Shown here in pieces: positions 47,101 to 59,593 of a stretch of 64,000 nt of DNA; positions within the stretch are counted from its first letter, which is position 1; every line of letters begins with the position of its first letter. This stretch comes from Mansonella perstans. Taxonomy: Eukaryota > Nematoda > Chromadorea > Rhabditida > Onchocercidae. A program made the translations under genes and the position numbers. The notes below the pieces were generated by a model. The model was given only the letters and a program-made list of their open reading frames with translations, did not search any database and was not told the DNA's origin. The stretch is from positions 62,001 to 126,000 of the forward strand of contig JBAMDO010000156.1 of NCBI GenBank assembly GCA_037074765.1. Direction: 5' to 3'.

Positions 47101-50051
47101 ATACGGGCATAACGAACTTGATGAGCCAATGTTTACTCAACCATTGATGTATCAGCGCGTTAGAAAGACGAAACCGGTGCTTGGAATTTACCAAAAGCAA
47201 ATCCTAGCAGAAAACGTTGTCAATGAGCAATACGTAGAGGTATAAATTTATTATTTGTCGCAAAATCAGAAATGAAGCATTTTAAATACTCACTTTTAAT
47301 CATCCGATCATGTAGTGCAACGGAAAGTCAGACTGCCTCACCATATCCGGAAAAATACTTGCAGAGTTAATCGTTAAACTATTTGCTAATCAAGTACTGT
47401 TTTGCTTATATATTCATTTAAGGTATAGATCAGTAGTCCCGATTTTTATTTCTGTAGGATGAAGTAACCAAATACAATACTGTATTGGAAGATGCCTATC
47501 AAGAGGCACAGAAAGTGGCGTATCTTCGTCACAGGGATTGGATTGATTCTCCATGGGATACTTTTTTTAAAAAGCGTGACCCACTCAAGATACCAATAAC
47601 TGGTGTTGCAAAAGAAACGATTGATCATATCATTGAAAAGTTCTCATCTGTTCCAGCAGGTATCTTTTTATTGTTTCATTAACTTCGAAAAATAGAAACT
47701 TTCAAAGTGGTAAGGCAAGTGTTCATTCAATGTATCGATCAAAGTTTGGAAGTGGCGGTAGGAGTGCTTTGGAATCACGAAATTGTATGATTTCGATTCT
47801 AAATTAAATGTATGAAAGTATGACATAATATCTCTGCTCCAAGGCATGTTGAGAAGTTATGCTTCGTGCCTGCGTGTTTGGTAAAACTGCACATCATTTC
47901 CCAGACCAAACCTTTTTTTTTAATTTAAATTCTTAATCGATCGAAAATGCAGATTTTAATCTTCATCGGGGTTTGGACCGAATATTGAAAGGGCGACGTC
48001 AAATGTTGCAAGATAATAGTTTTGACTGGGCAATGGGAGAAGCTGTTGCTTTTGGATCTCTCCTTCTGGAAGGTATGTGTTTTTTTTCTTAATCTAAGCA
48101 GTGCGACAAGCTTTGTGTCATCGACTTTAGTTTTTCGAAATTTCAGGTACTCATGTCCGCTTGTCAGGACAAGATGTGGAGAGAGGAACGTTTTCACACC
48201 GACATCATGTGTTGCATGATCAGAAAATCGATCAAAAAACGTACAATCCATTGGACAATCTCTCTGATAAAGTGCTTTCATTTCTTTTGTTTATATATTA
48301 TTGCTGTTTTGAAAACAAGTTCGAGGTTTTGTAGCCAAAAAGTAGTTGTCAGTTGTGACTTATGCTTGTTTCATTTTGCTTGGGTTAACTTGTTCACCTT
48401 GCAAAAAAAAGCTTTCCTACTAACACTGATAATGAAACATTGCCAGCAAACGATTGCATCTCATGTTGACCAAAGTAACGCAAAATCAGTTATGGAACAT
48501 TTATAACCTAAAATATTCAGTCCCTCGCTAAAATAATTATCGGTTGCTTATTTCAGCAAGCAGAATATACCATTTGTAACTCATCACTTTCGGAATTTGC
48601 AATCCTTGGTTTTGAACTTGGTTATTCAATGGTGAACCCGAATTCGTTGGTTATTTGGGAAGCGCAGTTTGGAGATTTTGCAAACAATGCCCAGTGTATT
48701 ATTGATCAGTTCTTGTCTTCAGGTGTCCTTGCGTTTTTCATTTCCTCTCAAATATGAAATACTGGACTTGGACTGAATACCTTTATTCTAATATTTATAT
48801 GGGTCTTCAATAAAAATATTCGAAGGTCAGTCAAAGTGGTTTCGTCAATCTGGATTAGTGATGGCATTGCCACATGGCTATGAAGGAATGGGTCCTGAAC
48901 ACAGTAGTGCACGTTTGGAACGCTTTTTACAAATGTCTAATGAGGATGATGAAATCGATGTTGAGGTATATTTCTGGTGCAAGAAATATTAAAAATTTCC
49001 AGGCGGGGAAGTTGTATGGAAGACCATTTAAATAAAATAGCCTTTCATAATCCTGATTTCAGCATACTGCCTTTGGGCCTACTTTCGAAGCGCAACAGTT
49101 ATATGACACAAACTGGATTGTCGTAAATTGCACAACACCTTCTAATTTTTGTCATCTTTTGAGACGACAAGTAGCGTTACCTTTCAGGTATCGTTCGTTG
49201 TACTGTAATATTACTTCGTAATGCACATTTTAAAACAACTTACGCGAACTTTTTATAGGAAACCACTGATCATTATGTCACCGAAATCGCTTCTTCGTCA
49301 TCCATCAGCACGTTCTCCCATTGAAGATTTTCTGCCTGGTACTAAATTCCGCAGAGTTATCCCAGAAAGCGAAAGTGCTAATCAAAGTCCAGACAACGTG
49401 GAGCGTTTGATTTTCTGCACCGGCATGAATTTGTTTTATACCCTTTTTTTTCATTTTGAAAGTTCTCATTGCTTGCCTCACTGGCTTTACTGCACTTGAT
49501 ACTAACAGTTGTTCTGTTCCAGGTAAAGTTTACTACGACTTGGTATCTGTAAGGAAACAGCTGAATCTGGACTCACGGGTAGCGATATGTCGTGTTGAAC
49601 AAATCTGTCCCTTTCCATATGACTTAATCGAGGAAGAGTGCCTTAAGTATGGCAAAGCAGAAATTATTTGGGCACAAGAGGAACATAAAAATATGGGTGC
49701 ATGGGCATTCGTTCATCCAAGACTTGAAGCACTAATAGCAAAGTTCGTTAATCATTCTGAACTTGAAAAATAATGAATACCAAATATTTCTGCTCACGTC
49801 TCGACCTGTTAATCTCAGAATTAGATTTTTAATGGACACCAACACTACTCTCTCAGCAGTTTTACTTATCCATCACTCATATGAATTTTGCAAATTTCAG
49901 GCAGGGAAGACTGTTAAAGTATGCTGGTCGAAAGCCATCGGCATCAGCAGCAACGGGTAACAAATACTCTCACTATGTCGAGTTGAAAAGTTTTCTGGCA
50001 GACGCTCTGAATGTTCGAAAAGCTGACCTCGACAAATTCATAGGTGGATAA
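44107..50051 (+). CDS. ogdh-1: 2-oxoglutarate dehydrogenase E1 component, mitochondrial
   Basis: Nineteen exons, all in phase, give 1029 residues. They are 44107-44262, 44543-44663, 44757-44920, 44983-45186, 45267-45446, 45771-45892, 46021-46217, 46448-46647, 46820-46981, 47069-47239, 47458-47659, 47953-48072, 48147-48271, 48557-48722, 48826-48965, 49063-49187, 49259-49422, 49523-49742 and 49901-50051. The enzyme decarboxylates 2-oxoglutarate with thiamine diphosphate and passes the succinyl group to E2 lipoate in the TCA cycle. A basic Arg/Ser-rich targeting peptide starts the protein. [11 protein letters not shown] and the following V-V-N-N-Q form the thiamine diphosphate and magnesium site. 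[24 protein letters not shown] and [11 protein letters not shown] are intact. Full family length, so apparently functional. Intron 17 appears to use a GC donor (at 49423-49424); the others start with GT. Confidence 0.97.
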
Positions 50052-51170
50052 TATAGATGGGTTTTTGTGAACAGTCCCACCACTAGTCAGACTGTGTGTA
50101 ATTCGTACCGCTTTAATTGTTCCTAATTCATTTATCAGTGAACTCAGGTAATTGATGGTATATGAAAATATCCGTCAACTGACTGCAGTAGTTTTGTAGG
50201 ATTTTAGGATGCTTCTAATCGGGATGTTTTGCATGCTACTAAATTTTATTTTTGTTGGTTTTCCGAAGAAACTGGAAATTGGGAAAACGCTGATATTATA
50301 GATCGATGCTTTTATGCGAAAGATTTCCGGTAACCTAGTGTTGCTACCTTAACCCAAACATTTTAAAAGAGCAAAAAGTATTTCACATATGCAAATATTA
50401 GACACTAATTTTATTTCTGTCGACAAGTTTTTAACTCATTGACAGATTTCATCAGTCTCTAATGGCGAAACATTCATGTGTAACAAATTTTTTTATAATA
50501 AATTTGTGATGCCTCTAAAAAAAACTTAATTGTAATACATTTGGGATCGATATCGTCGTAAAAGTGAAAGCTAATTTTAATGAAATCACTTTCTATGACT
50601 GCTTTAAGAACGCGCAAAGATGGGTGTGTTTTCTATTTTCGTGAATCTGGTAGCGTTACGATGGGTTGTTAATGCAAATTACATCAGTTAACAAATTACA
50701 TACAGCAAATTACATCACAAACATCAGATAGGGTCTGCTACGGATACACTGTAGCTTCTTTAATTTTCGAAGAGATGTATTCGAACAGTGGTGGAGAACT
50801 ATTCCCGTCATATTCAGAGCAGTAATCATTTATTATATCATGCAGTTGTCCTGCAAAAGTATTTTCTGAAAAATTTTCAATACAACTCTACGAACTACCA
50901 TAACCTTCCTGCCTTACCGTAGTAGGCAAGTGGGAACAAACTGGCAGTATAAATTTCGGTAGATAATACTTTCAGGAAATTCAAACACAATCATGGTCCA
51001 GAAGCTTAGTCGAGAGTAAATTGTAGTGAATGAGTGGTTTAACAGCCCGAAAAGAGGAAAACAACTTTGAAAGCCCAACATGCCTAATCAAAATTAGTGC
51101 ACCATTGTCGGGGAAAAACGCTGCACTGAGTAGTCAAATATATTCTATTCTTAGGTTTCCCCGACAATAT
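50052..51170. other. Convergent 3' region of ogdh-1 and PARG
   Basis: Both flanking genes end here. The word CAAATTACAT occurs several times near 50675-50720. I see no other gene or RNA. Confidence 0.5.
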
Positions 51171-54100
51171 TCAGTGAAACGTACCAACTGTAGTACCAGC
51201 CTGCGTTAGTATCCTGTAAATTTCAGTGAAATCTTCTGCAAACTTCCGATCCCCGAATGTGAAATAACAAAAACATCTTTTCCGTGCAGATGATGCCATA
51301 AGTTGTATTAAACCTAAATATGCATTACAATGATTAAAAGTCGAATGATGTAGAACATTAGCAGGAAGACCATTATCGCAAATAGCCAGCAAAAAATTAC
51401 TCTTTAGGTGTAGGTCGCCTCCAAATACACCACAACCCCAATTGCCAGTAGCAACCGGCTTCATCGTTCCATCATTTACAGTAAAGCCAACATAAGCCTA
51501 GAAATTCCATTTCTATCGTCCTTTCAAAAATAAGGAAGGGATGAAATCATTTATATAATTTAATGTTTGTACCTTGAGCAATTCGCGATCTACTAACTCG
51601 ATATTAAATTGTTCATGTTTATTAGAAAATGGAAGAGCATCAATTGCTACTAGTTCACAACACAGCCTGTTGAAGCGATCCCTGAAAATAAGAGCGATGT
51701 GGTACCTAATTAGAATCTCGTTACTCAGTAATAAGAACCACACCGCAACAGGACGTTCCTAACCACTATTTCTATCCTCTTCGAAAAAGCTCCCAACGTA
51801 CATCACTAAATTCTTTCGTTTATCCATGCTTGGTTGCGATACTATCCATTAGATTGGTGATCCACAACCTTTACATGATCAGGGACCAGTATGGTTTTTT
51901 TATTCGTATCTGCTCATTCGAAAGTAAACTTTAACAGAATTTTTAACGCATTAGTTGAACTTTTAAGGTACTAGTTAAAAAGAAAGCAACTCCCACAAAC
52001 CATATTTTATTTTGGCTGACCACCCGTTGGAAAATACTGCATTAGATAGTAACAAAGACTAAAAAATTTCTTATAATTTTAAATACGAAATAATGTAGCA
52101 TGACAAAAAAACTAGCAAAGCAAAACCTCGGAAATAAATCCACTTTTTCCATCGGACGCCAATGAAACGATGAACCATACCCAACATAATCTGAAAACCG
52201 TTCCGCACCACAAATAACGATAGCTTCGTTATGATGCATTCTTTCACAGACAATCATTGACACAATCATTTCCGGACAGATAAGAAATCTGATTTCCTCC
52301 TACAAAAGAATATTTTCAACAATCTTAGCTTAAAATAACATTTTTGATATTAGATCGCTATTCCACAGCTTACTTGAACACAGCCACCGCTCAATACGCC
52401 TCCCCCAACATATTCGTTGGCAAAATCCACTTGCAACATGCCATGACCATTGTCTTCTATTGTACCCGTATGACTGACATAAATCTTCGATAAAGGTAAA
52501 TGTATGGAAGACCATTCCTGAGCTGAATCATTCTGTCGACGGATCGTCAAAAGTCCTATTGGCACTGTAAATAACTTGGGCAAAGTTTATCCGCAGTTAT
52601 GCAAATGCTTATAACATTTTCCAACTTCAAACGCAATGTTTTCTAATCTTTAAATTAAGAACTTTTCGGAAAGTGAGGGAAACAATAGTTACTTTTCCTG
52701 GAAATCATATGAAAATAATGCATTAAGCATCGTAATTTTTCCAATGCATTTGGAGTACGCAAATTGAACAGACGGTAGAAATTAACTGCAGGCAATTCGT
52801 TACTGACAATATTACGACTTGGAAAAGTGCAAAAAAATGCGTGTGCCAACAGTGAGGCTGCTTGATGCTGGCTCATCGTTACAGATCCGGAATTTCCACG
52901 CCGCAATATCGGTATTGGCTGGAAGCAGAAAAGCTATCATTCAAACTAGAAAACGATTTACTTGACTTATATGGCTTCCTTATGTATCGTTTTTTCTGGA
53001 TTTTCTTTGTTAAATGACTTACCGTTTTGTGAATACAAATACAAAACTACTATCGTTGAAATAAAATACTATCTCACCCCTTGTTGTAGAAATAAACAAA
53101 AATTTCCTGGTGTCCTAGAATGTATAACACAACATATTAAAATGCTACAAATATCATATGTATACTACAAATATTACAAAAACCTAATGTCAGAATACCA
53201 TAAATCTTACAACTAATATAATCTCCACATTATGGTAATAGCCTACTTAAATGAATTACCTGAGTTATCAAACTTGGACTCTGTAAAGCCAGTTTTGCCA
53301 TGAAAGGTACTACGGTAGTAAGATATTCCATACGTAATGCATCACTCAGAACTGCTTCGAAAAGTTGCTCAAGCGCATCAAATTTTTTGGTACATGAATA
53401 GCTTCTGATACATCCCTGTTGAAAAAATCAATGTTTAATGATCACTATTGCCCATATAAACATATATACGGAAAAAACAGATTTTTAATCCAGACCTCGA
53501 TTTGCTTATAAGTCTTGAGCGGCTCCAGAAGTTTTGAAATTGCTGTCTGTATAATATCGTACCGTGCAGTTCCACCAATTACATTACATATAGAATATGG
53601 TAAACGAACATAGCTGAAATCGAAGCAACGACATTGAAATTTGAAAATACTGATTCGATAGCATCCATCCCAGCGCTACAGACAAGATTTCATTCTCTAA
53701 TAAATAAAGTTAACTTTTTTCCGGAATTCCATCCATAAGTTCGATCAGCGCAAACAATGGGATATGGTTTAGGAGAAGTTCCAGAAGATATCGAATTTAT
53801 GGATACCAATACCACATCAGAAGCATTTCTGTTGATCAAATCAGGATACATATCCTCGTAACATCGTATTGATTCGATAGCTGACTGCAGTGCTTCCTAC
53901 AATCGAATATGTGCATTTCACTTACAGTTAATGATATGCAAACATTTATTTTACATGCAAACATAATCTATTTTCATTACTTTTCTACTTGAAGAGCAAT
54001 GCGCGGAATGTGAATCAATTTCAATGTATTTATCCAGAGTAGTCTTTTCAGCTTTGATCTTTGCCTGAAAATAAACATTTCTCTCAGTTTTGTAAAGGCA

Positions 54101-54813
54101 GGAGAAAAAGCAGTACTTCAAGAAATAATGATCTCGAAGCACTCTTCGAACTTTGTTTATTAAATAACGAAAATGTGTGTAAAAATGGTACAACATGATG
54201 GCATTAGACTTTATATCATTTTTGGAGTGAATTTAATGTGGATTTCAAAACAAGGAAAAAATGGAAAGTAAGAATAAAGAAAAAACCTACTTTTTTCATA
54301 ACGCTACTTAATCTCATCCAATCGCAGCGATTTTCTTCTCCATGTGGATCATGATCCACTTCTTCAACAACTGATCCGAATGATTTTCTCGATTTCAACT
54401 TACTTTTTGAAATAACTGAAATCTACCTTTCGATTATCAATAGCACCATTATGAAGTGCATTTTAGCCTCATTATAATTCATTTAATTCAGTGCACACTA
54501 TATAACCAATGAACATGTCATAAACAGATGTCAAATATGACCTTAAATTAAGATATCCTCGGTTCCCATAGATTACCGATGATTCTATCAGCTGCAGTGT
54601 TGTATGATATAACTGTCTACCTGAATGCGTTATTGACATCCGATTACTGTTGGTCTTCCTACGAATCAGTTTATCATGGACAAATACCTTTCGATTTGAT
54701 TCATTGGACAGAAAGGTATCTAATGTTGTCTGCCGCTTTAATACAGCTTTTTGATACGAGCCACCAACATGCATATTTCCCTCAATAACACAATCTTCTA
54801 TTTCAATATTCAT
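51171..54813 (-). CDS. parg: Poly(ADP-ribose) glycohydrolase (PARG)
   Basis: Twelve exons, 54813-54621, 54415-54291, 54064-53981, 53896-53715, 53613-53496, 53415-53260, 52918-52693, 52564-52374, 52299-52127, 51681-51573, 51497-51401 and 51313-51171, give 598 residues in phase. PARG hydrolyses the ribose-ribose bonds of poly(ADP-ribose) during DNA repair. The catalytic signature is complete: G-G-G-V-L-S-G-G-C-V-Q followed, across an intron, by E-E (GGG-x7-QEE). G-T-I-E-D-N-G-H-G-M-L-Q-V-D-F-A-N, E-L-V-A-I-D-A and A-T-G-N-W-G-C-G-V-F-G-G-D are further family blocks. The first 110 residues form a regulatory region with a basic cluster (K-L-I-R-R-K-T) and two PIP-box-like motifs, Q-T-T-L-D-T-F-L (28-35) and K-T-T-L-D-K-Y-I in exon 3. 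C. elegans has two paralogs (PME-3 and PME-4); I cannot assign which. Confidence 0.95.
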
Positions 54814-54849
54814 TGATTTGTTATTCTGGATATTATTTGTTTCTGGAGG

Positions 54850-55080
54850 TCAAATAGTCAAGATTGTGGAATACGAAGAGCTTGACAACAGATATTCATC
54901 CATACGTGCAACAGCATATCCTTATTCTTGCTTAAGAATAAAGCTTAGTTCATCACATATGACCCACTTATCAATTCCGTAGTATGCGTTCTCTCGTACT
55001 ATCACATATGAAAATTCCGGTCTCAGAACAAATGAAAGCTTTAAATACATTTTGAAATTTCTCTTCTGACCTTTTACATA
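54850..55080 (-). pseudogene. Coding-like remnant with one in-frame TAA
   Basis: One minus-strand frame runs from 55080 to a TGA at 54850-54852. It is broken only by a TAA at 54922-54924. Before the stop it reads V-K-G-Q-K-R-N-F-K-M-Y-L-K and later V-I-V-R-E-N-A-Y-Y-G-I-D-K-W-V. After it comes G-Y-A-V-A-R-M-D-E-Y-L-L-S-S-S. The residue mix is that of a real protein, not AT-rich noise, and no GT-AG intron removes the TAA. It ends only 37 bp upstream of the PARG start. I do not recognise the family. The alternatives are a decayed gene, a short gene of about 41 codons from the internal ATG at 55050, or stop read-through. Confidence 0.35.
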
Positions 55081-57420
55081 TTATTTTGTATTAGATGATA
55101 GCATATGTATAAATTAAGTTAATTTAATATGTCGCTTTAATTTAGCTAATTAACTGTTTCAACAAAATTTAAATTAAATCAATCACCACGCATAGCTAAT
55201 CATTCTTCTATTCACTCAATTCATTTTATATAAATTTGATGTCATCAAAATGTGACTCATCCACTTTTCGTCTATTAAACCTGTTGATATTTCATGCTTC
55301 AACTGCTTTTTTGTATTTCATAGCAAAAAAAAAAAAAAAAAAAAAAAAAAGGAAATTACTACATTAAGCATATCAGTTTTGAAATGTTTTAGCCAGATAG
55401 TTGAAATGCGGAATGTCCATTAATTTTGGAAAAATTAAATTTTTGGAGTGATTATTCTCTATCCAACTGCGGCAGCTAATTATTGCTGGAGAAGAAGATA
55501 GGTTTTTGAATTCAGATTATAACAATATTACGTAAATAAAACGCCCGTTGAAATTATGAAGTCCTGGATCTGGAATTAAGTTGATTTTTGAATTGAACTG
55601 TATAATGATTGGTTAATATACAGATATGTTACCGCGTGAATTTTTCTGTATTATCGGCACGATATTACGGATCGAGAAATGTCAAGTTCAATTTCGTATA
55701 AACGACCATTAGCGTTTAGAGACGGTTCATTTCATATAATCGCGTTTTGGTATTTGAAAGCTTACCTTACATGTAAAATTATCCGATTTGGCCAACAAAG
55801 ACCTAGCTACATGACCAATTAAAATTTAATTGTCAGTTGTAAAAAATTCCAACAATTAAGATTCAATTTATGATGTTGCTGATGGTGGAGGTAAAAAAAA
55901 CTGTTTTGGTTGGAAAAAAAAAGGAAGCCTTCTAAAAAAAAAAAAAAAAAAAAAAACCTAAATTCTATGCGGTAATTGGGACGACTAGTACGTATTAGAG
56001 GAAACTCTAATGAATTTTTTTGCAGTTCCACCGTTTCCTAGTATTTATAACATAGTAAATAATGCAGTATGTTTCTTGAACTATTTTAGATTTGAAATTA
56101 TCATATTTTCTGGAGTGGAGTATAAAATAGCGGCATAATAGTTGGTGTTTTTAGAATGACTTTTTTTTTCTTCGGAATTTCAAGAAATCTTTTCATATTA
56201 TCACTTATTTATAAAGTTTTATTTTTTATAACTATTATTCGCAGTTTACATAGCAGTACTTTTATTCTTTACTTTGTTTGAAGATTAAACTTCAGTGCAT
56301 ATAAAGATATAAAATATAAAATTCTCTTTGATTTTCTGGAGGTTAAATGTACATTTTAGTGATTATGATTTTTCAATAGCTTTTTTTTGTTTTCCAACTT
56401 TTTAACTAAAATAATGTTCTTAATGTTCTTAAACTTCAATGTCCCTATAATAACAATATATTCATTCTGAACCGAATAATTTTGTTGTTCCACATTTATA
56501 CTATTTATTGCTTAAAAAAATTCATATATTTTTTTCACCGAAAGCCAAAGTTGTATTATTTATCATTTTTCCTTTTTGCAAGATGAAAAAATTACGACTT
56601 CAGAAGGTTGTCATACATTAACCAACAGAAGGATTGAGAAAAATTTTACTTACTCGAACGAATTCTTCAAACGATATTTTACCATCCTTTTCATAATTAA
56701 CCTCAGTAATTGTTCAATCTGTGATAGGTTCAAGCTAAAAATTAAATATTTAAAACTTGATAGGAGTCTGAAGAATAAAAGTTATAAATTTAAAATCATA
56801 AATCGCTTCCATTCATAATGCTCTTAAATTAATCTCCACAAAATTGAACTCTACCAAGTCTGATTGTTAGAACGGAAAACGTAAAGAGGAATGAATGAAT
56901 GGTTGAAAAAATTTTATCAAAATTCAAGTTTTGCTTATCATTCATCTCTCTTGTCACTCATTACTCCAGTCATAATACTTTCAAGAAAGGTATTCTTATT
57001 TAAGTGATGTTTTCTAATTAATTTTCGTTTTTCTTGTTTTTTCAATAGGAGTGGAACAAAGTAATTTAATAAAATTGCCCTTAGTGATGATCGACAGCTT
57101 ATTCAGCGAATGGATTAAAGTAGTGATTCCCAATCTTTCCTGATCAAGACTACAAGGTTCGAAAATAACAAATTCTGCTAGTTTCAAAATAAATTTTAAC
57201 TGAAATTTTTGACTTAGTAAATTACAGTAAGATTAAAACAACTTAAAAAAAAAAAAAATAACAAGATAGAGCTTTAAAAAAAATAAACAATAAAAATACT
57301 TATCAAGAAAATAAAAAAATACTTCAAGAATGACCGGTTTGGAACTTCTACGTTAAAAGAATTGTTTGATAAGTTTGGGCATAAGTTTAGAAATTTCTGT
57401 TTTTTTTTTTTTTTTTTCAG
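55081..57420. other. Divergent 5' region between PARG and the thioredoxin-like gene
   Basis: The region contains long A runs (55324-55351, 55936-55956) and T runs. The plus-strand frame at 56576-56818 has no motif. I see no other gene. Confidence 0.5.
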
Positions 57421-57518
57421 GAATCTCAAACAACGACAAATTCAAGCGCAACCATTGCTAGCAGGAATTGAAGTTGAGATTAGTTGTAGAAAAAATACGC
57501 TGAACGACTGTAATTCAG
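57421..57518 (+). other. Possible upstream exon of the thioredoxin-like gene
   Basis: This segment is bounded by a T17 tract ending CAG and by a donor AG|GTACTG. It is open in the frame N-L-K-Q-R-Q-I-Q-A-Q-P-L-L-A-G. Its final phase fits the segment starting at 57767, which runs in frame into the ATG at 57793. It may therefore be a coding or 5' UTR exon. No ATG is seen in it. Confidence 0.35.
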
Positions 57519-57792
57519 GTACTGGAGACTATAGACACTGGAAACTAGACCTCAGATCTGGATAATTATATGTAAACTTTCTATTACTGTTGGGATTTCG
57601 ATTTTCGTTATAAGGATGCGTTTTTAACTGAGTCGGTATGAGAATGTGCTTTTGATTGAGTCAAAATTGTTGTTTACGTGTACTCTGATATCTATGTTGT
57701 TCGGCCTTATTTGCTGAGCAAATAAGGCTGGGTGAACAATTTTTTATATTTGTCATTTAATTTTAGATTGGATTAAAATTCGTTTATCAAAA

Positions 57793-59031
57793 ATGCTATT
57801 AGCTCGGACAAGAAGACTGAACTTTGGCCGTTTTTATGCAGCAGGTGCAGAATTCCTGAAAGATGTTCCCTTGAAGAAAGGAGACGGCGAAGTAGTCAAG
57901 GTGGATGATCTGAAAAATAAGGTCTGTAACTTATCTTTGATAAGATCTTGTCCTAATTACCTACTGGGATAGTGTTAATTAGACAGTGTACTGAATACAT
58001 AGTATTGTGTGACACATTTCTGGAAAGCAATTAAGGGAGTCGAATAGTTTGAGCTGTCATGAAAAGTTTGATCCAGTTATATAAGCAATTAGCTTGCTTA
58101 GCAATTTTGTTAGATTTTAGGCTATTATATTGTATTTTTCATCTGGATGGTGTGGTCATTGCCGTTTGTTTACACCCAAATTGAAAGTAAGTGTTTTATT
58201 TTTTATTTTTTTCTACTCTTCCTGCATCCTTACTCTTCCTTGCTCATTTGAGAATAGTTTTCAAATTTGGGTACACATTATTTCTTGTTTTAGTTTATCA
58301 CTATACCGGTCAGTGGTTGACAAATTTTAGTGCTTTGTTTTTCGCACTGCGTACATTAAATGGAGTTTTTTAGAAATGGTACAATGAAGGTGCAAAAGAC
58401 GAAAATATTGAAATAATATGGATTTCCCGTGATCGTGAGGCAAAAGATCAGTTAGATTACTATAATAAAGCTCTTCCCAATGTGCCATATATTCCATTTG
58501 GTGACAAACATATTTCGTAAGTCTTACGTACTTCTTGCTACATATCCTTAGTACTTGAAGATTGTCACAGATAATATTAACATTATTCTAGCATTTTCTG
58601 TTTTATTGATTAACGCTACTTTTCTGTAATTTTTGTTATGACAGATTTGCTTTTTCATATAGTTCCGCAAAACGCTGAGCCATTGGGAATTATGCTATAA
58701 CTATGATAATATGTGTATTTATAAATTACGCAGGAATAACATAAGTTATTTCCAAGTTTTCCTTTTGTAGAGAGTTCTTGAAGAAGTATGATGTGAAAAC
58801 AATACCCGCTGCTAAGCTAGTAAATAACAATGGCGAAACAATCGACGAAAAAGTCAGAGATAAAGTTCAGGCACGCTATTTTTTTTAATTTTTGTCAGGC
58901 AAATTTAAGTTAAACTAATTTTGCTTCCTGATTAGCTTCCTGACATTACTTTATAATGCGAATTTTTATATTAGGATGAAGGTCAAGTGGACGCCAGAAA
59001 GCTTGCGAAGGAATTTCGAAATCGTGTATAA
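57793..59031 (+). CDS. Thioredoxin-fold, nucleoredoxin-like protein
   Basis: Exons 57793-57921, 58121-58186, 58374-58516, 58771-58864 and 58975-59031 give 162 residues in phase. The first exon is basic and starts M-L-L-A-R-T-R-R-L, possibly a mitochondrial or other targeting peptide. The next exon reads I-I-L-Y-F-S-S-G-W-C-G-H-C-R-L-F-T-P and holds the redox pair WCGHC. The stretch I-E-I-I-W-I-S-R-D-R-E and the cis-proline region K-T-I-P-A-A-K-L fit the nucleoredoxin/tryparedoxin branch of thioredoxins (usual motif WCPPC). Here the centre is Gly-His, as in protein disulfide isomerases. Function is inferred to be disulfide exchange or peroxide signalling. An AG acceptor at 57765-57766 lies 26 bases before the ATG and the frame is open back to it, so the true start could be further upstream. 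Confidence 0.86.
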
Positions 59032-59593
59032 GTCCCATACGGATTCGTGCGCTTCATTATTAGGCATTTTCTTAGTTTATATAAGACATCTTCTAGTTCG
59101 CTATATGACTTTATTTCGGTTATGTATTGAAATTGTTCTTTATCTGGCGTGCAGTATATGCGTATAATTAAATATCATTCATAATGAAATATATGCACAT
59201 ATATTTTTTGATTGGTCGGTGATATACTATCAGTGCTGTAGTAATTCGTAAAATTGCTGGTAAATACTTTTTGCTCGGAATGTCTATTCTCTGTACTCTC
59301 ATTATCTGCAGAACATTCAGGTATGACTTCTATAATGAACTCCATCGATTTTCATGGATAAATTCAAAGGAAATTGTCTGTTTTGGACTATGATTTATCC
59401 AACATCTTTATCCAAAATTGCAGTGAGTCTTTCAGAATTCTTTTTACTGTAATTTACCCAAAGAAATAACAATTACTGTTTCAGTGCATGGAGTTAAATA
59501 TCATCTAATTGAGACCTCTCAGTGAGATACTGAATTCTTTATTTGTACATTACAATGAAACATGTTTTTGGACTGAATCTCATTTTTTCTATT
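59032..59593. other. Convergent 3' region before unc-5
   Basis: This AT-rich stretch between two convergent stop codons should hold both 3' UTRs. I see no gene in it. Confidence 0.5.
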
